Assembly: GCA_016869435.1 (NCBI GenBank)
Contig: VGEB01000002.1
Span: forward strand, 16,310-80,309
From: Alphaproteobacteria bacterium
Lineage (GTDB): Bacteria; Pseudomonadota; Alphaproteobacteria; Rhizobiales; Beijerinckiaceae
Reading direction: 5' to 3'
Length of the DNA: 64,000 nucleotides
Every line of letters starts with the position of its first letter. Within the stretch, counting starts at the first letter, position 1. The position numbers and the translations under genes are program-made. Below are positions 1 through 10,136 of this stretch, piece after piece. Under the pieces are notes generated by a model. The model saw only the letters and a program-made list of their open reading frames with translations. It made no database searches and had not been told where the DNA came from.

Positions 1-1
1 C

Positions 2-868
2 GAACACGACTATCATCTGGTCGATCCGAGTCCGTGGCCAATCGTGGGCGCGACCGCCGCGCTGATCACGGCGATCGGCGCGGTCATGTGGATGGCGCAG
101 CACAAAGGCGCGCCGATCGGCGGCTTGAATTTCGGCGGGATCGTATTCTTCGTCGGCCTCGCCGGCGTATTGCTGGTGATGTACGCTTGGTGGAGCGACA
201 TCATCCATGAAGCGAGCGTCGGCGGATTTCACTCGCCGGTCGTGCGGCTGCATCACCGCTACGGGATGATCCTGTTTATTTTCTCGGAGGTGATGTTCTT
301 CGTCGCCTGGTTCTGGGCGTTCTTCAATTCGGCGCTTTTCCCGGACGATGCGGCGCAGGTCCTGCGCACCGAATTGTTCCAGGGCGTCTGGCCGCCGAAG
401 GGCGTCGAGGTTTTGAGTCCCTGGAAATTGCCGCTTCTAAATACGATCATTCTGCTCAGCTCCGGCGCGACTCTGACCTGGGCGCACCACGGGCTCTTGG
501 AGAATAACCGCGACACGCTGAAGAAGGGTCTGATCGCGACGATCGCCCTGGGCCTGCTGTTCACGACAATCCAGGCCTATGAATATCTCCACGCGCCCTT
601 CGCCTTCGCCTTCGACCCGGCGAAGCCCGCGGCGACGAATTACGGCTCGACCTTCTTCATGGCCACGGGCTTCCATGGCTTCCATGTCATCGTCGGCACG
701 ATCTTTCTCCTCGTGTGCCTGCTGCGCGTCTTCAGGGGGGCCTTCACGCCTGACCAGCACCTAGGCTTCGAGTTCGCCGCCTGGTACTGGCACTTCGTCG
801 ACGTCGTCTGGCTGTTTCTGTTCGCCTGCATCTATGTATGGGGGAACTGGGGCGGGGTCATGGAATAG
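2..868 (+). CDS. ctaE: Cytochrome c oxidase subunit III, 5' truncated by window edge
   Basis: Reading frame open from base 2 (EHDYHLVDPSPWPIVGA...); typical COX3 motifs WWSDIIHE, FHGFHVIVGT, WYWHFVDVVWLFLF. Confidence 0.95.
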   Translation, partial: EHDYHLVDPSPWPIVGATAALITAIGAVMWMAQHKGAPIGGLNFGGIVFFVGLAGVLLVMYAWWSDIIHEASVGGFHSPVVRLHHRYGMILFIFSEVMFFVAWFWAFFNSALFPDDAAQVLRTELFQGVWPPKGVEVLSPWKLPLLNTIILLSSGATLTWAHHGLLENNRDTLKKGLIATIALGLLFTTIQAYEYLHAPFAFAFDPAKPAATNYGSTFFMATGFHGFHVIVGTIFLLVCLLRVFRGAFTPDQHLGFEFAAWYWHFVDVVWLFLFACIYVWGNWGGVME

Positions 869-941
869 GGCCCTGCGCCGCCCGATCGACACATTGGACG
901 GTCACGGGCGCGCCCGTGGCCGTTTTCGTTGGAGACGCAAT

Positions 942-1313
942 ATGTCAGAAGAACATGTCTATCCGCCGGCGTCGCTCTATGTCGACGGGATTCTCGGCAG
1001 ATGTCCGCGCTGTCGCGAGGGACATATGCTGCGAGGACTGCTGACGGTCACGCCCAAGTGCGAGGTCTGCGGGCTCGATTTCTCCTTCGCCGACGCGGGC
1101 GACGGCCCGGCGATTTTTGTCATGACGATCGTCGGATTCATCGCGATCGCGGTGCTTTGGTATGTCGAGGTGGCATACCAACCTCCCTATTGGGTGCACG
1201 CGGCGATCCTCCTGCCCTTGTCGGCCATCCTCTGCCTCGCGCTCCTGCGGCCGATCAAAGGCCTGTTGATCGCGCTGCAATATTTCAACAAGGCTGAAGA
1301 AAGCCGCCATTAG
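942..1313 (+). CDS. DUF983 family protein
   Basis: MSEEHVYPPASLY..., CPRC and CEVCG zinc-ribbon-like pairs followed by two TM segments; located between ctaE and surf1 as is usual. Confidence 0.85.
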   Translation: MSEEHVYPPASLYVDGILGRCPRCREGHMLRGLLTVTPKCEVCGLDFSFADAGDGPAIFVMTIVGFIAIAVLWYVEVAYQPPYWVHAAILLPLSAILCLALLRPIKGLLIALQYFNKAEESRH

Positions 1314-1315
1314 TC

Positions 1316-2056
1316 GTGAGCCCTTCTGCGCGCGCGCTTTGGTGGCCGGCGGTGGTGACTGCGCTGCTTTTTGCTCTGCTGGTCAGTCTCGGGTTTTGGC
1401 AGGTGCGGCGGCTCGGCGAAAAGGAGGCGTTGATCGCGCGCGTCGAACAGCGCGCGACGCAGGCGCCGCAGCCGATTCCCCTGCCCGAAGGATGGCGAGC
1501 GCTTCGCCCCGAAGACTATGATTTCATGCATGTGCGCGCGACCGGCCGATTCATCGACGGCGGCGACGCGCTCATATTCGCCGCACCGCCCGAGGGCGCC
1601 AGCCGAGAGCCGGGCTATTCGCTGATGACGCCTTTCGAATTGAGGGGCGGCGGCGTCGTGCTCGTCGATCGCGGGTTTATCCCCGCGTCGAAGGCCAATG
1701 ACGCCGCATTGCGCGCCCCTCCTTCCGGCGAAGCGACGCTTGTTGGTTTGCTGCGCGCGCCCGAGCGGCGCAACCCTTTCACGCCCGCCGATGAGCCGGC
1801 GAAAGGCGTCTTCTTTGCGCGCGACCCCGCGGCGATCGCCACCGCCCTCGGACTGGCCGACGCCGCGCCTTTCGCGCTCGTCGTCGACGCCGCTCCGGCG
1901 ACGGCCGCCGACTGGCCGCGCCCCGTCGGCGGCGTGCCGACGATCGCCAATAATCATTTCTCCTACGCCGTGACCTGGTTCGGCCTGTCGCTCGCGCTTC
2001 TGGTGATTTTCGCGCTTTACGCCCGCGGCGTCCTGGCGCGCGCGGACGCGCCGTAG
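1316..2056 (+). CDS. SURF1 family cytochrome oxidase biogenesis protein
   Basis: GTG start; N-terminal TM, GFWQVRRLGEKEALI, C-terminal NNHFSYAVTWFGLSLALLVIF typical of SURF1. Confidence 0.9.
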   Translation: MSPSARALWWPAVVTALLFALLVSLGFWQVRRLGEKEALIARVEQRATQAPQPIPLPEGWRALRPEDYDFMHVRATGRFIDGGDALIFAAPPEGASREPGYSLMTPFELRGGGVVLVDRGFIPASKANDAALRAPPSGEATLVGLLRAPERRNPFTPADEPAKGVFFARDPAAIATALGLADAAPFALVVDAAPATAADWPRPVGGVPTIANNHFSYAVTWFGLSLALLVIFALYARGVLARADAP

Positions 2057-2103
2057 CCTCGGCCTTGCAGCGATCGCGAATATGCTATGAAAGGCGCACT
2101 GAC

Positions 2104-3558
2104 ATGCGCGTCGCGAGCGGCGCGCCCTCCGCGTCGATGGATCAAAGGTTGCGCTATCTCTCAACGCGCGGCGAGGCCGCGCAGCTCGGCTTCGATGATG
2201 TTCTGCTTGCCGGACTGGCGCCCGACGGCGGGCTCTATACGCCGCTCGCCTATCCGCGCGTGGCGCCTTCGGACATCGCCGCTCTCGCCGGACGTCCCTA
2301 CGCCGAAGCGACAGCGCGACTGATCGCGCCTTATCTCAGCGAGACTTTTTCGACCGATGTTTTGCCGACGCAGACGGCGAGCGCTTATGGCGACTTCCGA
2401 CATTGCGCCATCGCGCCGCTGACCCAGATCGGCGACAATCTCTTCGTTCTCGAACTTTTCCACGGGCCGACGCTCGCCTTCAAGGATCTGGCGATGCAGC
2501 TCCTCGGGCGCATGATGAATCATCTGCTCGAGAAGCGAAATCTACGGGCCACCATCGTCGGCGCCACTTCCGGCGACACCGGCGCGGCGGCGATCGAGGC
2601 GTTCAAGGGATTGGATCGCGTCGACGTCTTCATTCTTTTCCCGCACGGCCGAGTCTCCGACGTGCAGCGCAAGCAAATGACGACGGTCGACGACGACAAT
2701 GTTCATACGATCGCGCTGCAAGGCTCTTTTGACGACGCCCAGGCGATTTTGAAGCGACTGTTTCGCGACGCCCCCTTTCGAACGCGCGTCGGACTCGCGG
2801 GCGTCAATTCGATCAACTGGGCGCGCGTCGTCGCGCAGACCGTCTACTATTTTACGAGCGCCGTCGCGCTCGGCGCGCCGCATCGGGATATTTCCTTCGC
2901 CGTGCCGACAGGAAATTTCGGCGACGTGCTCGCCGGTTATGTCGCCAAGTGCATGGGCCTGCCGATTGACAGACTGATTGTCGCGACCAACGCCAACGAC
3001 ATCCTGGCGCGGGCGCTCGCGAGCGGACGTTATGAGCCGCGCGGCGTGACGCCGACTCAGTCGCCGTCAATGGACATTCAGGTCTCGTCCAATTTCGAGC
3101 GCTTATTGTTCGACGCGACGGGACGCGACCCCGCCGCGGTTCGCGCCGCTTTCGCGTCGCTCGATCAATCGGGCGCGTTCGACATTCCGGCAGAGGCGCA
3201 TGCCGCCATCCGTGCCGAGTTCGACGCGCAATCCGTCGGCGAAACCGAGACCACGGATGAGATCCGCCGCACCTGGCGCGAGACCGGCTATGTGCTCGAC
3301 CCGCATACGGCGACCGGAGTCAACGCGGCGCGCGCACGGCTTGCGACGGACCCGGCGACTCCTGTCATCGCGCTGTCGACCGCGCATCCGGCGAAGTTTC
3401 CAGACGCCATTGAGCGCGCCATCGGACTGCGTCCCCAGCCGCCGGAAAATATTGCGGAGCGACTTGACGCGCCGGAACGATTCACGATTCTTGAAAATGA
3501 CGACGCGCGAATCGCCGAATTCATTTTGCAGAATGCGCGCGCAGCGAAGAACGGATAA
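2104..3558 (+). CDS. thrC: Threonine synthase
   Basis: YLSTRGEA start region, HGPTLAFKDLAMQLLG PLP-lysine motif, GATSGDTGAAAIEAF; start may be 2104 or 2137. Confidence 0.93.
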   Translation: MRVASGAPSASMDQRLRYLSTRGEAAQLGFDDVLLAGLAPDGGLYTPLAYPRVAPSDIAALAGRPYAEATARLIAPYLSETFSTDVLPTQTASAYGDFRHCAIAPLTQIGDNLFVLELFHGPTLAFKDLAMQLLGRMMNHLLEKRNLRATIVGATSGDTGAAAIEAFKGLDRVDVFILFPHGRVSDVQRKQMTTVDDDNVHTIALQGSFDDAQAILKRLFRDAPFRTRVGLAGVNSINWARVVAQTVYYFTSAVALGAPHRDISFAVPTGNFGDVLAGYVAKCMGLPIDRLIVATNANDILARALASGRYEPRGVTPTQSPSMDIQVSSNFERLLFDATGRDPAAVRAAFASLDQSGAFDIPAEAHAAIRAEFDAQSVGETETTDEIRRTWRETGYVLDPHTATGVNAARARLATDPATPVIALSTAHPAKFPDAIERAIGLRPQPPENIAERLDAPERFTILENDDARIAEFILQNARAAKNG

Positions 3559-3576
3559 GTTCTGGCAAGGAGCACG

Positions 3577-4179
3577 ATGGCGATCTTTAGCGTAATCGGA
3601 CGCCGCGACCTGCCGATCAGAGGCGATGGCCTTTATCTGCGCGCGTCGGAGATGCGCGACTACGTTGAATGGGCGGAACTGCGCGAGAAGAGCCGCTCCT
3701 TTCTGACGCCGTGGGAGCCGCTCTGGCCGATCGACGACCTGACGCGGGCGAGCTTTCGCTATCGCGTGCGCCGTCACGCCGAGGAAATGGCCCGCGACGA
3801 GGCCTATTCATTTTTCATCTTTCGCGAAGAGGACGACGCGCTGATGGGCGGCCTGTCCTTCGGACACGTCCGGCGCGGCGTGTCGCAAGCCGCGACGCTT
3901 GGCTATTGGATGGGCGAGCCTTACGCGGGAAAGGGCTTTATGACTCGCGCGGTTCGCGCCGCTTGCGCCTATGCATTTGAAAAGCGCGGATTCCATCGCA
4001 TCGAGGCGGCCTGTTTGCCGACGAACGAACCTTCGAAGCGCCTACTGGAGCGCGTCGGCTTCAAGCAGGAGGGCTATGCGCGCTCCTACCTCAATATCAA
4101 CGGCCAGTGGCGCGACCATTTGCTTTACGCTCTACTCGAGACCGATCCTCAGCCGATCAATCCACCGTCGGCGGCTTGA
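3577..4179 (+). CDS. GNAT family N-acetyltransferase (RimJ-like)
   Basis: LGYWMGEPYAGKGFMTRAVRAACAYAFE and HRIEAACLPTNEPSKRLLERVGF. Confidence 0.85.
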   Translation: MAIFSVIGRRDLPIRGDGLYLRASEMRDYVEWAELREKSRSFLTPWEPLWPIDDLTRASFRYRVRRHAEEMARDEAYSFFIFREEDDALMGGLSFGHVRRGVSQAATLGYWMGEPYAGKGFMTRAVRAACAYAFEKRGFHRIEAACLPTNEPSKRLLERVGFKQEGYARSYLNINGQWRDHLLYALLETDPQPINPPSAA

Positions 4180-4211
4180 TTGGGATTGTGGCTCATCCGT
4201 TCGCTTGGACG

Positions 4212-4316
4212 ATGTCATTCGCGGCAGGCTGAAGGCCTGACCGGGAATCCAGAGCCAATTCAAGAATGCTGGTCTTGCTCTGGATTCGATCGCGCTTCGC
4301 GCGTCGGGAATGACAT
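4212..4316. repeat. Intergenic palindromic element
   Basis: Terminal arms atgtcattcgcg / cgggaatgacat and inner arms aatccagagc / gctctggatt; lies between convergent genes. Confidence 0.6.
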
Positions 4317-4325
4317 TTATGCGGC

Positions 4326-5039
4326 TTAAGAGAGCGCCGCTTTCTGCAACGCGACAAGATCAGCGACGCCTTTTTGAGCAAGCCCCAGCAGGGCCGCGAG
4401 TTCGTCCTGCGAAAAAACCGCGACCTCGGCGGTCGCTTGGATTTCGACGAGGCCGCCTGAGCCGGTGATGACGAAATTGGCGTCGGTCTCGGCCGTCGAA
4501 TCTTCAGCATAATCGAGGTCGATCACCGGCGTCGCGTTGAAGATGCCGCAGGAGACCGCGGCGACGTGATCTCGCAGCGGGCTTTCCTTGACGATGGAGC
4601 GCGACCGCATCCAATCGAAGCAGTCGTGCAGCGCCAGCCAGGCGCCAGTGATCGAGGCCGTGCGGGTGCCCCCGTCTGCCTGGATCACGTCGCAATCGAC
4701 GACGATCTGCCGCTCGCCGAGGGCCGACAGATTGGTGACGGCGCGCAGCGAGCGGCCGATGAGGCGCTGGATTTCCTGGGTGCGTCCCGACAGCTTGCCG
4801 GCCGTCGCCTCGCGCCGCGTGCGCGTATGGGTGGCGCGCGGCAGCATGGAATATTCGGCCGTCACCCAGCCTCGGCCCTGGCCGCGCAGCCACGGCGGCG
4901 GCTTGTCTTCGAGCGACGCCGCACAGAGCACCTGCGTATTGCCGAATTTAACGAGGCAGGAGCCCTCGGCGTAGCGGGCCACGCCGCGCTCGAAACTCAC
5001 CTGGCGCATCTCATCGGGCGCGCGTTTGCTGGGGCGCAT
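4326..5039 (-). CDS. rph: Ribonuclease PH
   Basis: [44 protein letters not shown]...; [30 protein letters not shown]; start trimmed from the longer ORF. Confidence 0.95.
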   Translation of the reverse strand: MRPSKRAPDEMRQVSFERGVARYAEGSCLVKFGNTQVLCAASLEDKPPPWLRGQGRGWVTAEYSMLPRATHTRTRREATAGKLSGRTQEIQRLIGRSLRAVTNLSALGERQIVVDCDVIQADGGTRTASITGAWLALHDCFDWMRSRSIVKESPLRDHVAAVSCGIFNATPVIDLDYAEDSTAETDANFVITGSGGLVEIQATAEVAVFSQDELAALLGLAQKGVADLVALQKAALS

Positions 5040-5202
5040 AACAGCTCCGTTGACGTATCGGTCGCGCCTTCTATCGCGCTTTCGGCGGTCGTGGAAGCGC
5101 CAGGCGCCAATCGAGGGGCGCCGACTTGCGCTCGCCGCCGCATGGTGAAACCATGAGCTAACGAGGCCGAACAAATCAGGCTTCGACAGATAAGGAGGGA
5201 GT

Positions 5203-7288
5203 GATGGGCCAAACGTCGTCCCAAGGAGCGAATTCGCACGAGGCGAGAGCACAGGGCCCCCGGCTGATTGCGCTGGCGGGCCCTTTTCAATGCGGAAAAA
5301 CCACGCTTTTGGAAGCCGTTCTGGCGCATGCCGGCGCGATTCCGCGCCAGGGGGCCGTCGCTTCCGGCGCCAGCGTCGGCGATTCAAGCCCGGAAGCCCG
5401 CGCCCATCAGATGAGCGTCGAGTCCAATGTCGCGACCGTCGACTATATGGGCGATCGCTATACCTTCATCGATCTTCCGGGCTCGGTCGAATTCGCCCAT
5501 GAATCGCGCAATATCCTGCCCGCGGTCGACGCAGCCGTCGTCGTTTGCGAGGCCGACCCGCGCAAGATTCCGGCGCTGCAGCTCATATTGCGCCAGCTCG
5601 AAGAGCTGGGCGTGCCGCATTTCATTTTCCTGAACAAGATCGACGCCGCGACGATCGACGTGCGCGACGCGCTGAGCATTCTGCAGCCCGCCTCGCGCAC
5701 GCCGCTGCTACTGCGGCAGATTCCGATCTGGAACAATGGCGTCGCGGTCGGCTTCATCGATCTCGCGCTTGAGCGCGCCTATGTCTACCGCGAACACGCG
5801 CCCTCGGAAGTCGTCGATATTCCCAAAGGGGACGCCGCGACCGAGAAGGAGGCGCGCTATTCGATGTTGGAGCGCCTCGCCGATTACGACGACGCGCTGA
5901 TGGAGGAGTTGATTTCCGACATCGAGCCGCCGCGCGATCAGGTGTTCGACGATCTCACCAAGGAGTTGCGCGCGGGGCTCGTCGTGCCTCTTTTCATCGG
6001 CTCGGCCGAACGAGGGGCCGGCGTCACGCGTCTGTTAAAAGCGCTGCGTCACGAAGCGCCCGGAATCGATGCGACCCGCGTGCGGATGGGCGTCAGCGAG
6101 AGCGGCCCGGCGCTCGCCCGCATCATCCGCACCATTCACACCCCGCACGGCGGCAAACTGTCGGTGGCGCGCGTGCTGCGCGGCGCCATTGCAGACGGGC
6201 ATACGGTGGCGTCGCCCCAGGGCGAAGATCGCATCTCTGGCATGTCGCGTCTGATGGGCGCGGCGAACAGCAAGACGACGGAAGCGAAGATCGGAGACGT
6301 CGTCGCGCTTGGGCGTCTCGATCATGCGCAGACTGGCGACAATATCGTCGCCGACGGCCGCGCGGGGGCTGGAGATTTGAAGCATGCGCGCGCGAAGATT
6401 CCCGATCCCGTGCATGCGCTGGCGCTCAATGTGAAGGACCGAAAGGACGAGATGCGCCTTGCCGCGGCGATGGGGAGGCTTATCGAAGAGGATCCGTCGC
6501 TGGTCTTTGTCCATGATCAGGAGCTGTCGCAGATCAAGCTCTTCGGCCAGGGAGAAATGCATCTGCGCGTCGCGCTCGAACGCCTCGCATCCCGCTTTAA
6601 CGTCGCGGTCGAATTCTCGAAGCCGACGGTGGCTTATCGCGAAACCATCCGCCATAAGGTCACCGTTCGCGGCCGCCACAAGAAGCAGTCGGGCGGCCAT
6701 GGCCAATTCGGCGACGTTGTGCTTGAGATCGCGCCGCGTGGGCGCGGCGAAGGATTCGCCTTCAGCGAGCGCGTGCATGGCGGCGCCGTGCCCAAGCAAT
6801 ATTTCTCTTCCGTCGAGGCCGGCTGTCAGGACGCCATGCTGCATGGCCCGCTGGGCTTTCCGGTCGTCGACGTCGAGGCGGTGCTGACCGACGGCTCCTA
6901 TCATACCGTCGACTCTTCCGACATGGCGTTCCGCACCGCGGCGCGCATCGGCACGAGCGAGGCTTTGGAAAAGGCTGAGCCGATCCTGCTTGAGCCGGTG
7001 CTCGCAGTCGACATTTTCGTGCCGAGCGACGCGATGTCGCGGGCGACCGGCATCGTCTCAGGACGTCGCGGCCAGATCATGGGCTTCGGTCCGCGCGAGG
7101 GCTGGGAAGGCTGGGACAGGCTCGAAACGCTGATTCCCGAGGCGGAGATGGACAATCTCATCGTGGAGCTGCGCTCGGCGACCGCTGGCGCGGGATTTTA
7201 CCAGGCCCGCTTCGACCATCTCGCGGAAGTCGTCGGCAAACAGGCGCGCGACATTGTCGCCGCCCATGCCAAGGCAAACGGGGGATAG
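5203..7288 (+). CDS. Elongation factor G-like GTPase (EF-G paralogue)
   Basis: P-loop [27 protein letters not shown] domain [18 protein letters not shown] and C-terminal GQIMGF; divergent G domain relative to canonical fusA. Confidence 0.85.
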
Positions 7289-7292
7289 CGCA

Positions 7293-8597
7293 CTAGCCCG
7301 GAAAGCAGCGCGCAAAGGCCAGGAGCAGGCGCGGGTCGCCGCGCAGCCTGATCTTGCCGCGCAGCAGCGCCCAGACGAGGCTCGTCTCCTTGCGCAGGAA
7401 GCGCAGCCAGGTTTCGGGGTCGGCGGTCACGGTCAGCCGCGACGCGCCGACAAGTCCGTCGGCGACGCGAAGCTGCTTATTTGCGATGGCGATCGTCGCG
7501 CTGCGGCGTTCCGCGCCGGTGAAGACGAAGTGATAGACTGCGTCGAGGCCGGTCGATTTGCCGCGCTGGAAGACGAGTCTCAGTCCGGACAAGAAAAACT
7601 CAATCGTCGGGGGACGAAACGGCGCGCCGACGACTCTCTTCAATTGCTTGTCCGGAAACCGGCGCGGCACATAGGCTTCAGCGTCTGAGCCCGGCGACAC
7701 GTAAATTGTCTCTGCCTTCTTCTGCAGCGGATCGACGACGTCCTGGAGATAGCGTCTTTTATCCGCCTGATAGGCGCCGATGACGTCCGAGCCCGCCGGA
7801 CACACGGCCATGCAATAGCCCGCCTTGTAGTTCGGACCGAAGGCCAGACTCTGCCACATTGAGACAGTCTCGGCGTCGCTGACTTTGGCGCGATAGGCGC
7901 GCGCGCTCTTCGCCTCGGCGATCGTCTCGGTCCATTCTCCGAAGCCGCCCATGAACTCGCGGTAATTATGGGTGTAACAGGCGCCGAAGTCGAAATGGCC
8001 GTCGGGCGCGATCGCACCGGTCGGACAGGCGGCGACGCAGAGCTTGCATTCGAAGCACGGGTTAAAGTCGAGCGGTTTGGCGTGCGCTTCGAGAACGATG
8101 TCAACGGCGACCGTGCCGAGCAGAATGAAATTGCCGAATTTCGGATGGATGACATTGCGATGGATTCCCATCCGTCCGAGACCCGCGGCGACGGCGACGG
8201 GCTTGTGGGAGATGAGCCACATTTTGTTCGGCCATCGCGACGCTTCCATCGGAAAGCCCATCGACGGATAGGCGGCGCGCACGCCCCGCGCCTGCAGCGC
8301 GAGAGCGATGCGACGCGCGACGTCATCGCATTCGTCGGCGGAATGATGAAATTCGAGGTTAGCGGCGGAACGCGCGGCGCTGCGAATATTCTCGCGGTTT
8401 ATCCTCACGACGAAGGATATGAGCGTTCGAGCGAAGGGAAAGCCGGCGAGAATGTCGCGGCGCTGATCGTCGAGCGCCGGATCGTCGAGCGAGACGAAGC
8501 CAACGTCGTCGGCGCCGGCGCGCAGGGCGATATCGCGCAGGCAGTCGAGGCTGAGGTCTACGGCGTCAGGCGCGGGAGAGAGATTGTTGTCCAACAT
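7293..8597 (-). CDS. 4Fe-4S binding protein (QueG-like region) with C-terminal SCP2-like region
   Basis: CFECKLCVAACPTGAI ferredoxin motif plus second CMAVCPAG; C-terminal SCP2-like GLDAVYHFVFTGAE. Confidence 0.75.
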   Translation of the reverse strand: MLDNNLSPAPDAVDLSLDCLRDIALRAGADDVGFVSLDDPALDDQRRDILAGFPFARTLISFVVRINRENIRSAARSAANLEFHHSADECDDVARRIALALQARGVRAAYPSMGFPMEASRWPNKMWLISHKPVAVAAGLGRMGIHRNVIHPKFGNFILLGTVAVDIVLEAHAKPLDFNPCFECKLCVAACPTGAIAPDGHFDFGACYTHNYREFMGGFGEWTETIAEAKSARAYRAKVSDAETVSMWQSLAFGPNYKAGYCMAVCPAGSDVIGAYQADKRRYLQDVVDPLQKKAETIYVSPGSDAEAYVPRRFPDKQLKRVVGAPFRPPTIEFFLSGLRLVFQRGKSTGLDAVYHFVFTGAERRSATIAIANKQLRVADGLVGASRLTVTADPETWLRFLRKETSLVWALLRGKIRLRGDPRLLLAFARCFPG

Positions 8598-8599
8598 TA

Positions 8600-8611
8600 G
8601 TGCATATACCC
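8600..8611. promoter_or_regulatory. Candidate MarR operator
   Basis: GTGCATATACCC lies 2 nt upstream of the 4Fe-4S gene start codon; the identical 12-mer lies upstream of the marR gene at 9108-9119. Confidence 0.5.
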
Positions 8612-8646
8612 CTTTTTGTGCGCGCGAAGGTCGCCGAGCGCTGCCC

Positions 8647-9102
8647 TTATGCCGACGAGGTCGCATCCATCAGCGCGCGCAGCTCCGATAGCAGCCTTTG
8701 CAGGCGCTCAGCGCCAAATTTCCTTTCGACCGAAGATTGCGCTTCGCGCCAATGCGGCAGCGCATTGGCGAGCGTCGCCTCGCCGAAGGGCGTCAGCGCG
8801 ATCTTGCGGGTGCGGCGGTCCTCGCCGGATTTCACCTTCACCAGTCCGCGCTTCTCCAGAACCGCGAGGTTGCGCGCGAGCGCGCTGCGCTCGAGGACAA
8901 AGGCCTCGGCCAATTTGCTGACGGTTGCGCCGCCAGTGAGAGAACAGGCGACGAGGAGCGAATATTGCGTCGGCTCCAGTCCGGTCGCCGCCATGAACTG
9001 ACCGTAGTGACGCGTCATCGCCCGGCTGGCGCGGCGGATATTGCCGGCCGCACAGTTTTGCGCGCAGAGCTTGACGTCGGTCGGATCCGGACGGTTCGCC
9101 AT
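8647..9102 (-). CDS. MarR family transcriptional regulator
   Basis: LEPTQYSLLVACSLTGGATVSKLAEAFVLERSALARNLAVLEKRGLVKVKSGEDRRTRKIALT wHTH. Confidence 0.9.
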   Translation of the reverse strand: MANRPDPTDVKLCAQNCAAGNIRRASRAMTRHYGQFMAATGLEPTQYSLLVACSLTGGATVSKLAEAFVLERSALARNLAVLEKRGLVKVKSGEDRRTRKIALTPFGEATLANALPHWREAQSSVERKFGAERLQRLLSELRALMDATSSA

Positions 9103-9107
9103 AAAAT

Positions 9108-9119
9108 GTGCATATACCC
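9108..9119. promoter_or_regulatory. Candidate MarR autoregulatory operator
   Basis: Second exact copy of GTGCATATACCC, 5 nt upstream of the marR start. Confidence 0.5.
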
Positions 9120-9448
9120 GTTTATCGGCGTCGTCAAGCTGGACTGGCGTTCACTTGTGCGCGTAAACACAGCAAGCGAACGCTCCCTGAATGAACATTG
9201 CCGCTGGTGCGGCAGGCGGCGGCTGCGGCTGGGTCATGAAGGCCCCACATCGCAACGTCTAAGCGGCGGCGCTTGGTTCGTGATCTCCCGGCCTGCTTGC
9301 GCGAATATTATGCGCGAGGCGGGGCCTCACATGTCCGTGATGGGTGAGCCGCTTGATCTGGTCGATTCTCATCGGTTCAATTCGCGGTCGCCGGGCGCTT
9401 AGGGGCGCTATCCGCCCCCTATCCTCCCTCCCCCCACGGTGACTGCCG

Positions 9449-9976
9449 TTACGGCGTCATCACCACGGTGGCGCCGACCGTGACGCGGTCATAAAGATCG
9501 ACGATATCCTCGTTGAGCATGCGGATGCAGCCATAGGAGGCGGCGGAGCCGATCGACTTGCGCATCTTGTCTGTGGTGCCGTGGATCGCGACCTGACCCT
9601 CGCTGAGCGTCATGGCCCGCGCGCCCATCGGATTGTTCGGAGCGCCGCCCGGGATCACTTCGGGCAGTTCCGGATGGTCATGCTTCACGTCTTCGGGCGG
9701 CGTCCAGTCGGGCGCAACATATTTGGCGCTGACCTGCACGACGCCGGTCCATTCCTTGCCGGCCTTCGGCACCGCCACCTTGTAAGCGATCGCGTCATCC
9801 TGATCGACGATGAGATACAGCTTGCGCTCATGCTCGCTGACGACGATCGAGCCGGGATCGAACTCCGAATGATAGTGCACGAATTCGCGGGCGGCGGCGG
9901 CCTGGGGCGCCGAGGCGGCGCCGATGAGGGCGGCGGCGAAAGCGATCTGAGCGATCCTGGAAGTATGGCGTTTCAT
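9449..9976 (-). CDS. L,D-transpeptidase (YkuD domain), secreted
   Basis: Signal peptide MKRHTSRIAQIAFAAALIGAAS; catalytic AIHGTTDKMRKSIGSAASYGCIRMLNEDIVDLY. Confidence 0.9.
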   Translation of the reverse strand: MKRHTSRIAQIAFAAALIGAASAPQAAAAREFVHYHSEFDPGSIVVSEHERKLYLIVDQDDAIAYKVAVPKAGKEWTGVVQVSAKYVAPDWTPPEDVKHDHPELPEVIPGGAPNNPMGARAMTLSEGQVAIHGTTDKMRKSIGSAASYGCIRMLNEDIVDLYDRVTVGATVVMTP

Positions 9977-10136
9977 GTTCTTGCGCTCGATGTTCGGTGT
10001 CTCGATGAGCGCGTTGTAAGAGAGGGCCGGCTCCGATTCCGTGCGGCGGCGCACGCGGGAAAACGGCGCGCCGTCAATCTGACATCGGACTGACTGTTAG
10101 GGGGTTGAATCTCGCTCTGCAGTAAAGCGCCGCGCG

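Noticed and set aside
9191-9262. Short plus-strand ORF MNIAAGAAGGGCGWVMKAPHRNV as a possible RiPP precursor
   Set aside because: No RBS seen, no neighbouring maturation enzymes, and Gly/Ala richness is expected by chance at this GC content.
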